Positions 1-8,130 of a DNA stretch of 64,000 nucleotides are shown piece by piece (position 1 is the first letter of the stretch; the number at the start of each line of letters is the position of its first letter). The notes under the pieces were generated by a model. The model was not told the DNA's origin. It was given only the letters and a program-made list of their open reading frames with translations, and did not search any database. Made by a program: the position numbers and the translations under genes. The DNA comes from Klebsiella sp. RHBSTW-00484 (GTDB taxonomy: Bacteria; Pseudomonadota; Gammaproteobacteria; Enterobacterales; Enterobacteriaceae), in contig NZ_CP055481.1 of NCBI RefSeq assembly GCF_013705725.1, positions 4,712,001 through 4,776,000 of the forward strand. Reading direction: 5' to 3'.

Positions 1-613
1 TCGTTCAGTACAGGGAATGGGGGTCATGATCGGTATCACTCAGTCCGGTTGATGATTTTGATTAGTTTGGCAATTGCTCAGACCACACAATACAGGCTGA
101 GCTCCTCACAAGAGAGCTACTATTTGGCGCAGCTATTTATACCCACTCCGCGATATTTCAGGTTAGGCCTGGCAAAATTCTGCAGTACGTGTCCATCCTA
201 TCTTCGGTTGTCAAAGCAATCACTGGATACATCTTTTCTATCCTAACCAGAGAAAAACACCAACAATAACCATGCTTGTTTAGTTTTGTATGAAATCACC
301 AACAATAAAGCTCATTTCCACATGGCTACCAATATAAAAAAAATTGCCAAGAGCTTGTGTGATTTATATTACAATTAGCATAACATGAACACATTCAGTT
401 CATAAAGAAGGCACAAAACGCTCCAGCATTGAATCATCTCCACAAAATTAATTCACATATGATATTTTATCATTCTCATTCATAAAAACTTATTCATAGA
501 ATAATCTAATAGATCATTTCAATATTCACTATGATTAATAAAAAAGGATCAGTAATATATAAATGATGGTTACACACCATCAAACCCTCATTAATTTAAA
601 ATGGAAATAAGAA
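1..613. other. AT-rich non-coding left edge
   Basis: No convincing gene is seen before position 614. One + frame is open from base 2 to a TGA at 50-52. It could be the last 16 codons of a gene entering from the left, but it is too short to identify and does not look like the yajR 3' end expected next to yajQ in E. coli. A 65-codon open frame at 49-246 lacks a ribosome binding site and a coding-like composition. The stretch from about 250 to 600 is very AT-rich and probably holds the promoter of the peptide gene at 614. A weak hairpin (GATGG/CCATC, about 565-581) lies in its leader. Confidence 0.5.
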
Positions 614-940
614 ATGAAAGAACTCACTCAAGCTGAAATGGAATATATCTCGGGTGCGGGTATTATCGACCTCCCTTGCGCATTGATAGATTTTACTGTT
701 AAATCAGCGCTTGGTCTTGTCGGCGCGGGCTTTGAGAGTGGCTGGAATGCAGCTTTTGCAGCAATGGAAACCACATTTGACATTGTGAGTAACCTCCTGA
801 GCGGCTCTCCGAATAGCCTTGGAAGTATCCTTACAGATCATATTAACTCCTTGCTGTATGCCGAGTCTGGTGTATGGTCAAACTTTGTCTATAATGCAGC
901 AACCAACTGGGGTAACGTTACTTATTCTTTACAAAAATAA
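614..940 (+). CDS. Microcin-like secreted peptide precursor with GA/G leader
   Basis: The product has 108 residues. The first 15 (starting MKELTQAEMEYISGA) have the layout of class II microcin/bacteriocin leaders: a charged start, regularly spaced hydrophobic residues and a Gly-Ala at -2/-1, with cleavage predicted before Gly16. The microcin E492 leader has the same GA|G junction. The predicted mature part (about 93 residues) is rich in Gly, Ala, Ser, Leu and Asn, has one Cys near its start, and contains hydrophobic stretches that could be amphipathic or membrane-active. It lacks the Ser-rich C-terminus that carries the siderophore in E492-type microcins. A weak SD (GGA) lies about 8 bases before the ATG. 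No immunity protein, C39-peptidase ABC exporter or modification enzyme is seen beside it, so the bacteriocin role is inferred from the leader alone. It is the only + strand gene ahead of the large - strand operon. Confidence 0.6.
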   Translation: MKELTQAEMEYISGAGIIDLPCALIDFTVKSALGLVGAGFESGWNAAFAAMETTFDIVSNLLSGSPNSLGSILTDHINSLLYAESGVWSNFVYNAATNWGNVTYSLQK

Positions 941-950
941 GTAATACATA

Positions 951-980
951 TATGGCCAGTCAATGTTTCGACTGGCCATA
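951..980 (+). terminator. Hairpin after the microcin-like gene
   Basis: There is a perfect 11-bp inverted repeat (TATGGCCAGTC/GACTGGCCATA) with an 8-base loop, 10 bases after the stop codon of the peptide gene. No run of T follows it, so it may act as a transcript-stabilising hairpin or a weak terminator. It could also stop transcription arriving from the opposite operon. Confidence 0.6.
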
Positions 981-1341
981 CTAAATAATCACCCATAGTT
1001 ATGTATTTAAAAATAATCCACCTGCTTTATCTGAGCAATGTAAAAACACTATTTCAGATATGTTTCGCAATTCCAATCATAGCATCAGAACTCGATTCCC
1101 AACGGTGTCTGGTATAGAGTTTATTCAGCAAAACGACGAAAAAAATCAGAGCAAGGATTACAGAAATACCATCGAAATACTTGATGAATCACCGTAACAG
1201 CAATGACAACTGATTTCCTGATCTCTCTATATATAGACAAGCATCATTACCAGGCAGTTTTATTTAACACTTCCAATAGATTGAATCTTAAACACAAGAG
1301 GTAAAAATGGACCACATGATGCCATGTGGCCCGATAAATAA
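981..1341. other. Convergent intergenic region, no recognised gene
   Basis: This 360-base AT-rich stretch lies between the peptide gene and the 3' end of the - strand operon. One + frame is open up to a TAA near 1198 and contains a 45-codon ORF starting with ATG near 1060. It has no clear ribosome binding site and no recognised relative. An immunity gene would be expected about here if the upstream peptide is a microcin, but nothing convincing (no small polytopic membrane protein) is visible. Confidence 0.4.
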
Positions 1342-2343
1342 TCAAAGGAGGTTATTTTTTTTATCAATTTCACCACACCGGAAATACATATCACATGCGG
1401 AAAGGTAATCATGATGCCATAACCAATAAACATGAAGATAGAAGTAACCTGTTATGGGTAAAACACATAATGAAAAATAACCATAAAAATTTATATTCAA
1501 TCCTACCTGAGAGAGAATCATACTGATTATAAATACCCACAAGGACTCAACAACAAATAAAATAATCAATCGCCACCATGTAGGTTTCTTATAAAAACCA
1601 GGAAATGGAATGGATTTAGATAAACTGAAATCAATTTCCTTTAGAAACAATCTTCCTAAAAAACTATAGCGCCGGGAAGATCGAGTGAATACCAAATTAA
1701 CAAGAAGAACTAAACTACAAACGATCAAAATTGCTATCATCAAACGAAATGAAAAAAAACCTTCAGATAAAGAAAAATCAGAATGTGTCGCTAAGGGGCT
1801 AACAATTAGAGAACTAGTAATGAAGGCGATAACAACATTAAAAGTGACATAACTGTATAAACTTTTATATTTGAGTTTTTTGGCCGTTGCTTGTCGCATC
1901 AACTTCACATAGGTATGCCTGGTAAGCCAAAATAGAAAATAAATAACCATTGGTGAGACCATTGCAATACAGAGTAAAGCGCTAATAGTAGAAAAGAAGA
2001 ATAAGCAACTTTTGGCTATCAGATAACATAGTAAAAAAACACACCCAGAGACAATCGCCGGATGTGAAAGAAAGGTTTCATATCGTGATATTGATCTATC
2101 ATGAAAATAATAAAAATCAATGTTTTTTATCGCGCATTTGTATGCCCAATAGCCCTTTAACTCATATATAAAACCAAACATTATTAATGATAAAATGGCA
2201 CTAATTGAGTAAGCATCATTGGGGGACAGCGAATACCCACAATTCTTCCAAAATAGACCTAACAGAAAAATGCACACAAAGTAGAGGTATGGAAGAAGTC
2301 TCTTATCCTGACGATAAATAAAAATTAGATAACCTGGAATCAT
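1342..2343 (-). CDS. Polytopic membrane protein, last gene of acyl operon
   Basis: The product has 333 residues and at least eight hydrophobic segments, with Tyr/Phe-rich stretches and short polar loops, so it should sit in the inner membrane. I do not recognise the family. The ATG at 2343 was preferred to one 45 bases upstream because GAGG lies 6 bases before it and because it removes the overlap with the upstream acyltransferase gene (10-base gap instead). As the last gene of an acyl-assembly operon it could be a membrane acyltransferase or flippase for the product, but no catalytic motif such as an MBOAT His or HX4D is obvious. That role is only a guess from context. Codons are strikingly AT-rich. 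Confidence 0.6.
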   Translation of the reverse strand: MIPGYLIFIYRQDKRLLPYLYFVCIFLLGLFWKNCGYSLSPNDAYSISAILSLIMFGFIYELKGYWAYKCAIKNIDFYYFHDRSISRYETFLSHPAIVSGCVFLLCYLIAKSCLFFFSTISALLCIAMVSPMVIYFLFWLTRHTYVKLMRQATAKKLKYKSLYSYVTFNVVIAFITSSLIVSPLATHSDFSLSEGFFSFRLMIAILIVCSLVLLVNLVFTRSSRRYSFLGRLFLKEIDFSLSKSIPFPGFYKKPTWWRLIILFVVESLWVFIISMILSQVGLNINFYGYFSLCVLPITGYFYLHVYWLWHHDYLSACDMYFRCGEIDKKNNLL

Positions 2344-2353
2344 AATAACCTCG

Positions 2354-3283
2354 TTAGCACTCAACCCATTTTCTGCAATGTGTAACATTTTCAGTTCTAA
2401 AATTATCGAAGTCTTTAAGCAATTGTCCCAAATAAGCTTTATTACTTATTTCGAAAAACATCACAGGCGCGGAGGGTTGTAAAAATGAAGTCATCGAAGT
2501 TGTCCATCGCACCGTATTTGTCAGATGTAAAGATAAATTCTCTTTAATCTTCTGTGGATTAAATTCTTCCTGTCCTGTGACATTCATAAACACTGGATAT
2601 CCAGGTTGACCAATGTAAACCTGTTGTAAGAAATCTCGCATAAGCTGAACACCCTCGGCCATAAGATGCGTATGCCAGGCACCGCTGACCCCCAGCTTTA
2701 CCACTTCAAACCCTGAACCGATCAAAACCCGGGAGAATTCGTTTACATCAGCAAGCTCGCCACCAATCACCTGTTGGAACTGGCTGTTATCACAGCAAAT
2801 GTCAAGCGAAAGCATAGAATCAGAAATCAATCTAAACATTGATTGATAGTCAGTACCTTTAACTGCAAGCATGGCGCCTTTATAAATCTGACTTAGATTA
2901 TTCATGATATTTGAACGTACATGTATTATACGGAATAAATCTTCCATGCTTATCGCTCCCGCAGCATAAAGCGCGCTGTATTCCCCAACACTATGACCGC
3001 AGGAACCAACCACACTCTCTTTTTCAAGTTTTTTAGTACATAGAGTGTAAAGCGTCACATTAATAGCCGTTACTGCTATCTGCTGTACTGTCGTCTTAAC
3101 CAGACGATTCATAGGTCCCTTCTGACACAATCGGCGAACATCCATACCTGTAATATCACTGGCACAATCCCAGATATTCCTGGTCAGGGTATTTAAACCC
3201 CATAAATCGGCCCCCATTCCAATAACAGGATTCCCTTGACCAGCAAAAAGAAGAACATGTGATTGTTCAAACTGGTTTTTCAT
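2354..3283 (-). CDS. Malonyl-CoA:ACP acyltransferase (FabD-like)
   Basis: The product has 309 residues with the FabD/acyltransferase fold. An N-terminal oxyanion loop (AGQGN, near 14-18), the nucleophile elbow GHSVGEYSAL with Ser98, Arg123 in the RSNIM segment, and His204 in GAWHTHLM are all present, so the catalytic Ser/His pair and the carboxylate-binding Arg of malonyl-type transferases are kept. It should move malonyl (or another dicarboxylic acyl unit) from CoA to the operon's own carrier protein. AAGGATG precedes the ATG by 7 bases. The usual AFHS motif reads AWHT, a change whose effect on extender choice cannot be judged by eye. The gene sits between the beta-barrel and the membrane protein, away from the other assembly enzymes but in the same unit. 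Confidence 0.88.
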   Translation of the reverse strand: MKNQFEQSHVLLFAGQGNPVIGMGADLWGLNTLTRNIWDCASDITGMDVRRLCQKGPMNRLVKTTVQQIAVTAINVTLYTLCTKKLEKESVVGSCGHSVGEYSALYAAGAISMEDLFRIIHVRSNIMNNLSQIYKGAMLAVKGTDYQSMFRLISDSMLSLDICCDNSQFQQVIGGELADVNEFSRVLIGSGFEVVKLGVSGAWHTHLMAEGVQLMRDFLQQVYIGQPGYPVFMNVTGQEEFNPQKIKENLSLHLTNTVRWTTSMTSFLQPSAPVMFFEISNKAYLGQLLKDFDNFRTENVTHCRKWVEC

Positions 3284-3295
3284 TGTAATACATCC

Positions 3296-4684
3296 TTATA
3301 AATAATATTTAAAACCAAAATATACTCCGACTGTATCGCCAAAAAGTTCAAATTCAGAATTTTTACTCCCCTGCGCACTATACAACCCCATATAAAATTC
3401 AGCCTGATCGTTGGCACCTTTTAGAGGTTTCACGTAATGAATTCCCAATAATGTACTGTTATCTAATAAGTTCATAACAAGATAGGGTTGTATAACTGAA
3501 CTACCCTTGTTTTGTAAACTCCCCCATGTATTAACATAATGTCTTCCTTGTAGCATTCCTTTATTTGATGTATTGCTAATCTCCCCTCCCATCAAGTATT
3601 TATAATTATCAAATGCCTTATTCAAAGTCTGATAACCTGTATCTCCATTCAGAAATTTAACGAAGTTAACCTGATTACGCCATTCAGACTCTGTATACCC
3701 CTCACTCTGAAAATAATATTCCATACCAAATATACTAAAGTTATTGGTTGTATATTGTCCGCCAACAGAGAATTCAATCCCTTCTTTATCTTCCTGTGAA
3801 TATAGTGATGAAGGATAAACTCCAGATAACACTTCATTCTTTTTCTCATTAGAAAAATGTCGCCACTGCTGATTCTTATGTAATGCCAATTCGCTATTAA
3901 TAATAAATTGAGTGATATAGTTATAACTGTCAGCTAGCGCGATTGAAGGCGAATCACCCAACATCATGTTTACAGATAAGCTATGATTTTCAAAGCGATA
4001 GTCAGCATAACCAAATAAATAACGTTCACTGCTATTGGTACGTTTATTTTCACTCCAGTTACTGGAAGACTCATAGTAATTATTTATATTTGCTAATTTT
4101 GGCGATATTGTCAGAGAAAAAGCATAATCACGATATTCCTTAGATATACTTGCCCCCCAGTAGGAATCGCTATAAAGCGATTTCATTGCTGGATCATATA
4201 TTCTGGTAGATTTAAACCCTGAGTAATAATTGGTTATAAGCTCCGCTGGCGATCTTAAAAAAAATGCCCCCTGTGGGGTTGGGAGTTTGCCTCCTTCCAA
4301 ACGAACCGTATTGGATAGCGTCCATGTTATACGAAGTTTTTCTGTAAGAACCTTTGAGCGACTGTCATCTTTTTCAAATAAACCCACGCTACGAGTTGGA
4401 TAGTAGCCTAACGCATATAGAGAGAAATCTAAATCCAGCATATCATTAGTTAAAGAGCAAGCACTGGCAAACTTAAGGGCAATATCATTGTAAACATTGG
4501 TAGCAGTATAGGGATTTTTCCTATTTATTTGCCAGATAGATTCATTTTTGTGAACAAAAGAGGTCTGCCCAGTGAGTACAATTTCTAGATTTGACCGCAA
4601 CTCCTCTCCAGAAAAACAACCAGCCTGCCCCCATGGAGATACCATGGCAATAGGTAAGATAAAAATAGAGAGTCCCACTTTCAC
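3296..4684 (-). CDS. Outer-membrane beta-barrel protein of the export set
   Basis: The product has 462 residues with an N-terminal signal peptide (about 22 residues ending near WGQA), then alternating polar/aromatic segments typical of beta strands and a C-terminus ending FGFKYYL. It resembles the DUF1302-like or alginate-export-like porins that often sit beside LolA-like proteins, although I cannot fix the family. The start is GTG at 4684. Its GTGA overlaps the stop of the LolA-like gene, and GAGG lies 6 bases upstream, so the two are translationally coupled. It is inferred to be the outer-membrane end of an export route for the product of this operon. A purely structural or adhesive role cannot be excluded. 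Confidence 0.68.
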   Translation of the reverse strand: MKVGLSIFILPIAMVSPWGQAGCFSGEELRSNLEIVLTGQTSFVHKNESIWQINRKNPYTATNVYNDIALKFASACSLTNDMLDLDFSLYALGYYPTRSVGLFEKDDSRSKVLTEKLRITWTLSNTVRLEGGKLPTPQGAFFLRSPAELITNYYSGFKSTRIYDPAMKSLYSDSYWGASISKEYRDYAFSLTISPKLANINNYYESSSNWSENKRTNSSERYLFGYADYRFENHSLSVNMMLGDSPSIALADSYNYITQFIINSELALHKNQQWRHFSNEKKNEVLSGVYPSSLYSQEDKEGIEFSVGGQYTTNNFSIFGMEYYFQSEGYTESEWRNQVNFVKFLNGDTGYQTLNKAFDNYKYLMGGEISNTSNKGMLQGRHYVNTWGSLQNKGSSVIQPYLVMNLLDNSTLLGIHYVKPLKGANDQAEFYMGLYSAQGSKNSEFELFGDTVGVYFGFKYYL

Positions 4685-5469
4685 TTTGAGCCTCGCTGAA
4701 TAGATTCCTTGGTAAAGTAAAATTCAGGCAAAGATTCGAGCCGAACATCGCTATATTTCATAACTGAATATCCCCTGGAGTATCGGGCATTCTGCACAAC
4801 AATTTCAGTGGGACGATGACGCCCTAAAACCATTTGATATTTTTTATATGACACTTTTTTGAGTAAGATATTATCAAGAGAATAATAGGATGCCTGGTAT
4901 GGTCGATGTTCAGCATCCTTTTCTACCAGATAAATTACCTTAGGGTAGGTGACCGAATCAACTTTACGCACCAGTGATAACCTGTAGCATTTTTTATCAC
5001 CGCAAACCTCTTCTCCCTCCAGAGTTGAATCATAGGAATACTCAAAGTTCGTAACAATAACGTCACCATTAGATATTTGGCCGATTAATCTTTGCGATCG
5101 AGAAATAGGGATTGGTCGACGGAGGTCTGGAGTATAAAACCATAGGTCGTACCAATCAGATAGCATCACCTTCCCCTTATCACGTGGAGGATAGATAAAC
5201 CTCACCAAGGAGCGGGCATCAGCATGAGTACCATTTTCTGGTTTAATGAAACGCATTGATATATCTAAAACTTGCTTATTTTCTGGCTCTATAGCACCCT
5301 CTTTATATTCAAGCACTGTCACCGTATAACGAAATGGTTCATTTGGTGAACGAACACTATCCGCCTTGCGTATAATTTCAAGCGCCAAAGCTTCATCAGA
5401 AGCCAGTACAGGTATCACTGATTGAGCTAACATGATTACTATAAATAAACACCAGACATGTTTTTTCAT
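4681..5469 (-). CDS. LolA-like outer-membrane lipoprotein-sorting family protein
   Basis: The product has about 262 residues with a signal peptide (MKKHVWCLFIVIM... to about VLA). The body matches the LolA-like family (PF17131) that accompanies dedicated ABC or RND exporters: conserved motifs include RSLVRFIYPPRDKGKVML, DLWFYTPDLRRP and YDSTLEGEEV. The family folds as an open beta-sandwich that carries a lipid moiety across the periplasm. The ATG at 5469 was chosen over the one 6 bases upstream because AAGGG is then spaced 6 bases away; for the upstream ATG the SD would abut it. The permease gene ends 9 bases upstream and the beta-barrel gene overlaps downstream, so permease, carrier and barrel are read as one export module. 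Confidence 0.8.
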   Translation of the reverse strand: MKKHVWCLFIVIMLAQSVIPVLASDEALALEIIRKADSVRSPNEPFRYTVTVLEYKEGAIEPENKQVLDISMRFIKPENGTHADARSLVRFIYPPRDKGKVMLSDWYDLWFYTPDLRRPIPISRSQRLIGQISNGDVIVTNFEYSYDSTLEGEEVCGDKKCYRLSLVRKVDSVTYPKVIYLVEKDAEHRPYQASYYSLDNILLKKVSYKKYQMVLGRHRPTEIVVQNARYSRGYSVMKYSDVRLESLPEFYFTKESIQRGSK

Positions 5470-5478
5470 ACTCATCCC

Positions 5479-6789
5479 TTATGAAGACTTAAATGCATCA
5501 GAAATATTAAGCCGGGATGCACGAATAGCTGGAAGTATAGAAGCAAGAGCTGATATTATAATTGGTAATACTATCGTTATCCAAATCAGTTCTGCATTAT
5601 CTGTTTTAATAAATGCGGTGTAACCTGCCGATTGCCCTGGTGATGGAGGCATTGCAACTCCAGAAATATTAATCATTGCAGAAATTGCGTAGCCAACAAT
5701 AAGACTCCCGAGAGCACCAATAATACCAACAAATACCCCCTCCAACCAAAATAGCAATGTTACATGTCCAGACTGTAACCCAATAGCCCTTAGCGTAGTA
5801 ATCTCTCTGGTTCGCTCTACTATATTCATGGTCATTGAATTACTGATCATAAACACCACAATGAGAGCAACAATAAGTTTGATAAAGAAATAGATACCCG
5901 ACAGCATTCCCTCTACTTGCTGATAATAAAGAGAACTAGATTTCCAGTCCTTAACAATCAATGGTAATTTGTTATTAGCTATATATTTCTTCAGTTTCGT
6001 TAAAAACGGTAAAACATCATCATTTTTGAGTAAAATAAGAATTTTACTCACGCTGTTAGTACCCATTATTTTTTGCGCTGTATCAAGTGGAATCTTCATT
6101 GCCACGTCATCATAATCCTTGATACCTGACTCAAAAATACCACGTAGTTTTAAAGACATGGCTCCCTGCCCACCGGCAGTATTAATGACTATAACATCGA
6201 GCCAATCTCCGTATTGACTGTCAAGCGTTTTTGCTAAACCACTACCAATGGTAATTTCGTTATTTTTTACTCTTGATAAATCACTACCAAAAACAATCTT
6301 ATCAAATGCACCTAATTTCAAAGCCGGTAGAGGCTCTACGCCAAGAGCAGAAAAATAGTTAGATGTTTCACTCTCATAGTGTGAAATAATACCCGTAAAC
6401 TCAAGCTGCCCTGAAATTGTCGATATATCTCGGAATAAATCTGGATTATTTAAAATATTATCCTTTAATGATGTGTAATCAACAATAATGCTTTTATTTT
6501 TATTAGATGTATCAAAATAAGATTTATTGTAAATTTGCACATGTCCAATATTTGTACGGATCGTTTGTTCCTTAAGAATCCAAAAAGAATAATTAATAAA
6601 TCCGCCATATAAAAAAATTGCACAGCCACCTAAAATAATAGCTAAAATAGTTGAGAATGTTCTTCTACGATGACGTAGAAGATTAAGGAAAGCAAATTTT
6701 ACATCACCAAAACGAAAGGCAATGTTATACATAATAAACAATAACACCAAAATCACAATGCAGTTAATAAACATCATATCCTTTGACAT
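5479..6789 (-). CDS. FtsX/LolC-LolE-type ABC transporter permease
   Basis: The product has 436 residues. It has an N-terminal membrane segment, a second near 45-65, a large periplasmic domain (MacB-type, about 65-300) and three C-terminal membrane segments, which is the FtsX/MacB/LolC-E layout. Such permeases are type VII ABC transporters that work from the periplasmic leaflet rather than translocating cytosolic solutes; LolCE extracts lipoproteins. Only one permease gene is present, so a homodimer with the LolD-like ATPase encoded two genes upstream is likely. The start directly abuts the stop of the damaged periplasmic-protein gene. The neighbouring LolA-like carrier supports extraction of a lipid-like substrate from the inner membrane. 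Confidence 0.85.
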   Translation of the reverse strand: MSKDMMFINCIVILVLLFIMYNIAFRFGDVKFAFLNLLRHRRRTFSTILAIILGGCAIFLYGGFINYSFWILKEQTIRTNIGHVQIYNKSYFDTSNKNKSIIVDYTSLKDNILNNPDLFRDISTISGQLEFTGIISHYESETSNYFSALGVEPLPALKLGAFDKIVFGSDLSRVKNNEITIGSGLAKTLDSQYGDWLDVIVINTAGGQGAMSLKLRGIFESGIKDYDDVAMKIPLDTAQKIMGTNSVSKILILLKNDDVLPFLTKLKKYIANNKLPLIVKDWKSSSLYYQQVEGMLSGIYFFIKLIVALIVVFMISNSMTMNIVERTREITTLRAIGLQSGHVTLLFWLEGVFVGIIGALGSLIVGYAISAMINISGVAMPPSPGQSAGYTAFIKTDNAELIWITIVLPIIISALASILPAIRASRLNISDAFKSS

Positions 6790-7439
6790 CTAATCACCTT
6801 TAATGACAGGAAGAATAATCTGCGTAACTTCTGAAATATTCCAGGCGGGAGAATCGCTTTGCACAAAATTTATTTCGAAACCTGGATATCTCTGTTGCAA
6901 TTGAGCCAGTAAAAGATTGGCCTTATCATACATTTTACAAGCATTCAGAGCTCTTAAGCGCATCTCATTTATATATTTAACAATATCATCGCTAAATTTT
7001 TCTTTCTCTTGTAACAATAGCGCGGTATCCTTAATCGTTACAACACAACGTCCAAGGCTGGCTGGTAAATAAGCATCAACCCGTGCACGTAAGTATCTAA
7101 TAAGAATTTCATTCTCATTTAAATCAACTGCCTCATCCAGATAAAAAAACCTATTTTTGCATACTCTGAGGCTTCAATTATATTATTTACACTAAGGAAG
7201 TAATTTGCTTGTCTCAGCATTCCCCAAGAGTAAAAAACCAATGAACCTGAGTTACCGTTTTCTTTATATTCTTGAAATAAGTTTTCTGTGAGAAGAGCTA
7301 ATTTCTCAGGTTGTGCCGGAAACCCATTTTGTAGTACACGATCAACCGCTGGAGTTGAAATCATACCTGCAACTCCGGAAAAAAATGTCATCGACAGACT
7401 TAGACATAACACACTAAAAATTCTATTTTTCTGAATCAT
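6790..7439 (-). pseudogene. Helical-repeat periplasmic protein, frameshifted in a T7 run
   Basis: Two open frames (7119-7439 and 6790-7017) are halves of one gene. The first half has a signal peptide ([16 protein letters not shown]...) and a helical, TPR-like body. In the run of seven A at 7143-7149 (T on the coding strand) the frame shifts. Reading the frame that begins LDEAVDLNENEI after the run leads without a stop into the second half, ending LPVIKGD. One extra T would restore a protein of about 217 residues. The reading start at 7439 has GGGGAA upstream and overlaps the ABC ATPase gene by 17 bases. It is probably an accessory periplasmic subunit of the ABC exporter. The slip could be a real mutation, a slippage switch or a sequencing error. 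Confidence 0.75.
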
Positions 7440-8130
7440 AGGCTATTTCCCCATCCTTAATTTCAACCACTCGTCTAGCACGCTCTTTAAGTTGAGTGGA
7501 GTGGGTAGAAATAATGAAGGTAGTTGCTGTTTTTTGATTAATCTCAAATAAAAGATCCAGGATTGCTTCTCCGGTAGCATGATCGAGATTACCAGTAGGT
7601 TCATCGGCAACAACGACCCGAGGGCCATGTGCTAATGCCCTTGCAATTGCTACTCGCTGTTGTTGCCCACCCGACAATTGTCCTGGCTTGCGATCCTTCA
7701 TGTGAGTCAAACCAACACTATCGAGAAAGTGCAAACTCCGCTCCTTTGCTTCTTTGCTCTTAAAATGAACGTTCAGCACTAATGGATAAAACACATTATC
7801 AAAAGCATTTAGTACAGGGATTAAGTTGAAAAACTGAAATATGAAACCAAGATGTTTACCACGAATAGTTGCTAAATCCTTTTCTGGTAAAATAGTAAGG
7901 TGTTTATTAAGAAAAAAGACATTTCCAGCTGATGGCTGATCAATACCAGAAAGTATATTAAGCAAGGTACTCTTACCACTACCTGAAGGCCCACATAACG
8001 CTATAAACTCACCTTTAGAAATCTCGAGATTGATATTTTTAAGTGCGTCAATTTTATTTTCATGGGAGCTGTAACTCTTATATATGCCATTCAGAAAGAC
8101 ATCAGGCAATTCCTTTATATTACTTCTCAT
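7423..8130 (-). CDS. LolD-like ABC transporter ATPase
   Basis: The product has 235 residues and is a complete nucleotide-binding domain: Walker [10 protein letters not shown] (near 47-55), Q-loop in [12 protein letters not shown], signature [10 protein letters not shown], Walker [10 protein letters not shown] and switch His in ISTHS. The sequence is of the LolD/MacB type, which pairs with FtsX-like permeases; the matching permease lies two genes downstream. The ATG overlaps the stop of the ketosynthase-like gene (ATGA at 8127-8130), coupling synthesis and export genes translationally. It would power release of the operon's product from the inner membrane, probably to the LolA-like carrier. 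Confidence 0.93.
   Translation of the reverse strand: MRSNIKELPDVFLNGIYKSYSSHENKIDALKNINLEISKGEFIALCGPSGSGKSTLLNILSGIDQPSAGNVFFLNKHLTILPEKDLATIRGKHLGFIFQFFNLIPVLNAFDNVFYPLVLNVHFKSKEAKERSLHFLDSVGLTHMKDRKPGQLSGGQQQRVAIARALAHGPRVVVADEPTGNLDHATGEAILDLLFEINQKTATTFIISTHSTQLKERARRVVEIKDGEIAYDSEK

Noticed and set aside
49..246. 65-codon + strand open frame at the left edge
   Set aside because: No ribosome binding site, no recognisable protein, and an amino acid make-up typical of chance frames in AT-rich DNA.
7119..7439. A separate short gene, distinct from the frame at 6790-7017
   Set aside because: The two frames join across a T7 run by adding one base, with an open and protein-like frame between them, so they are one broken gene.
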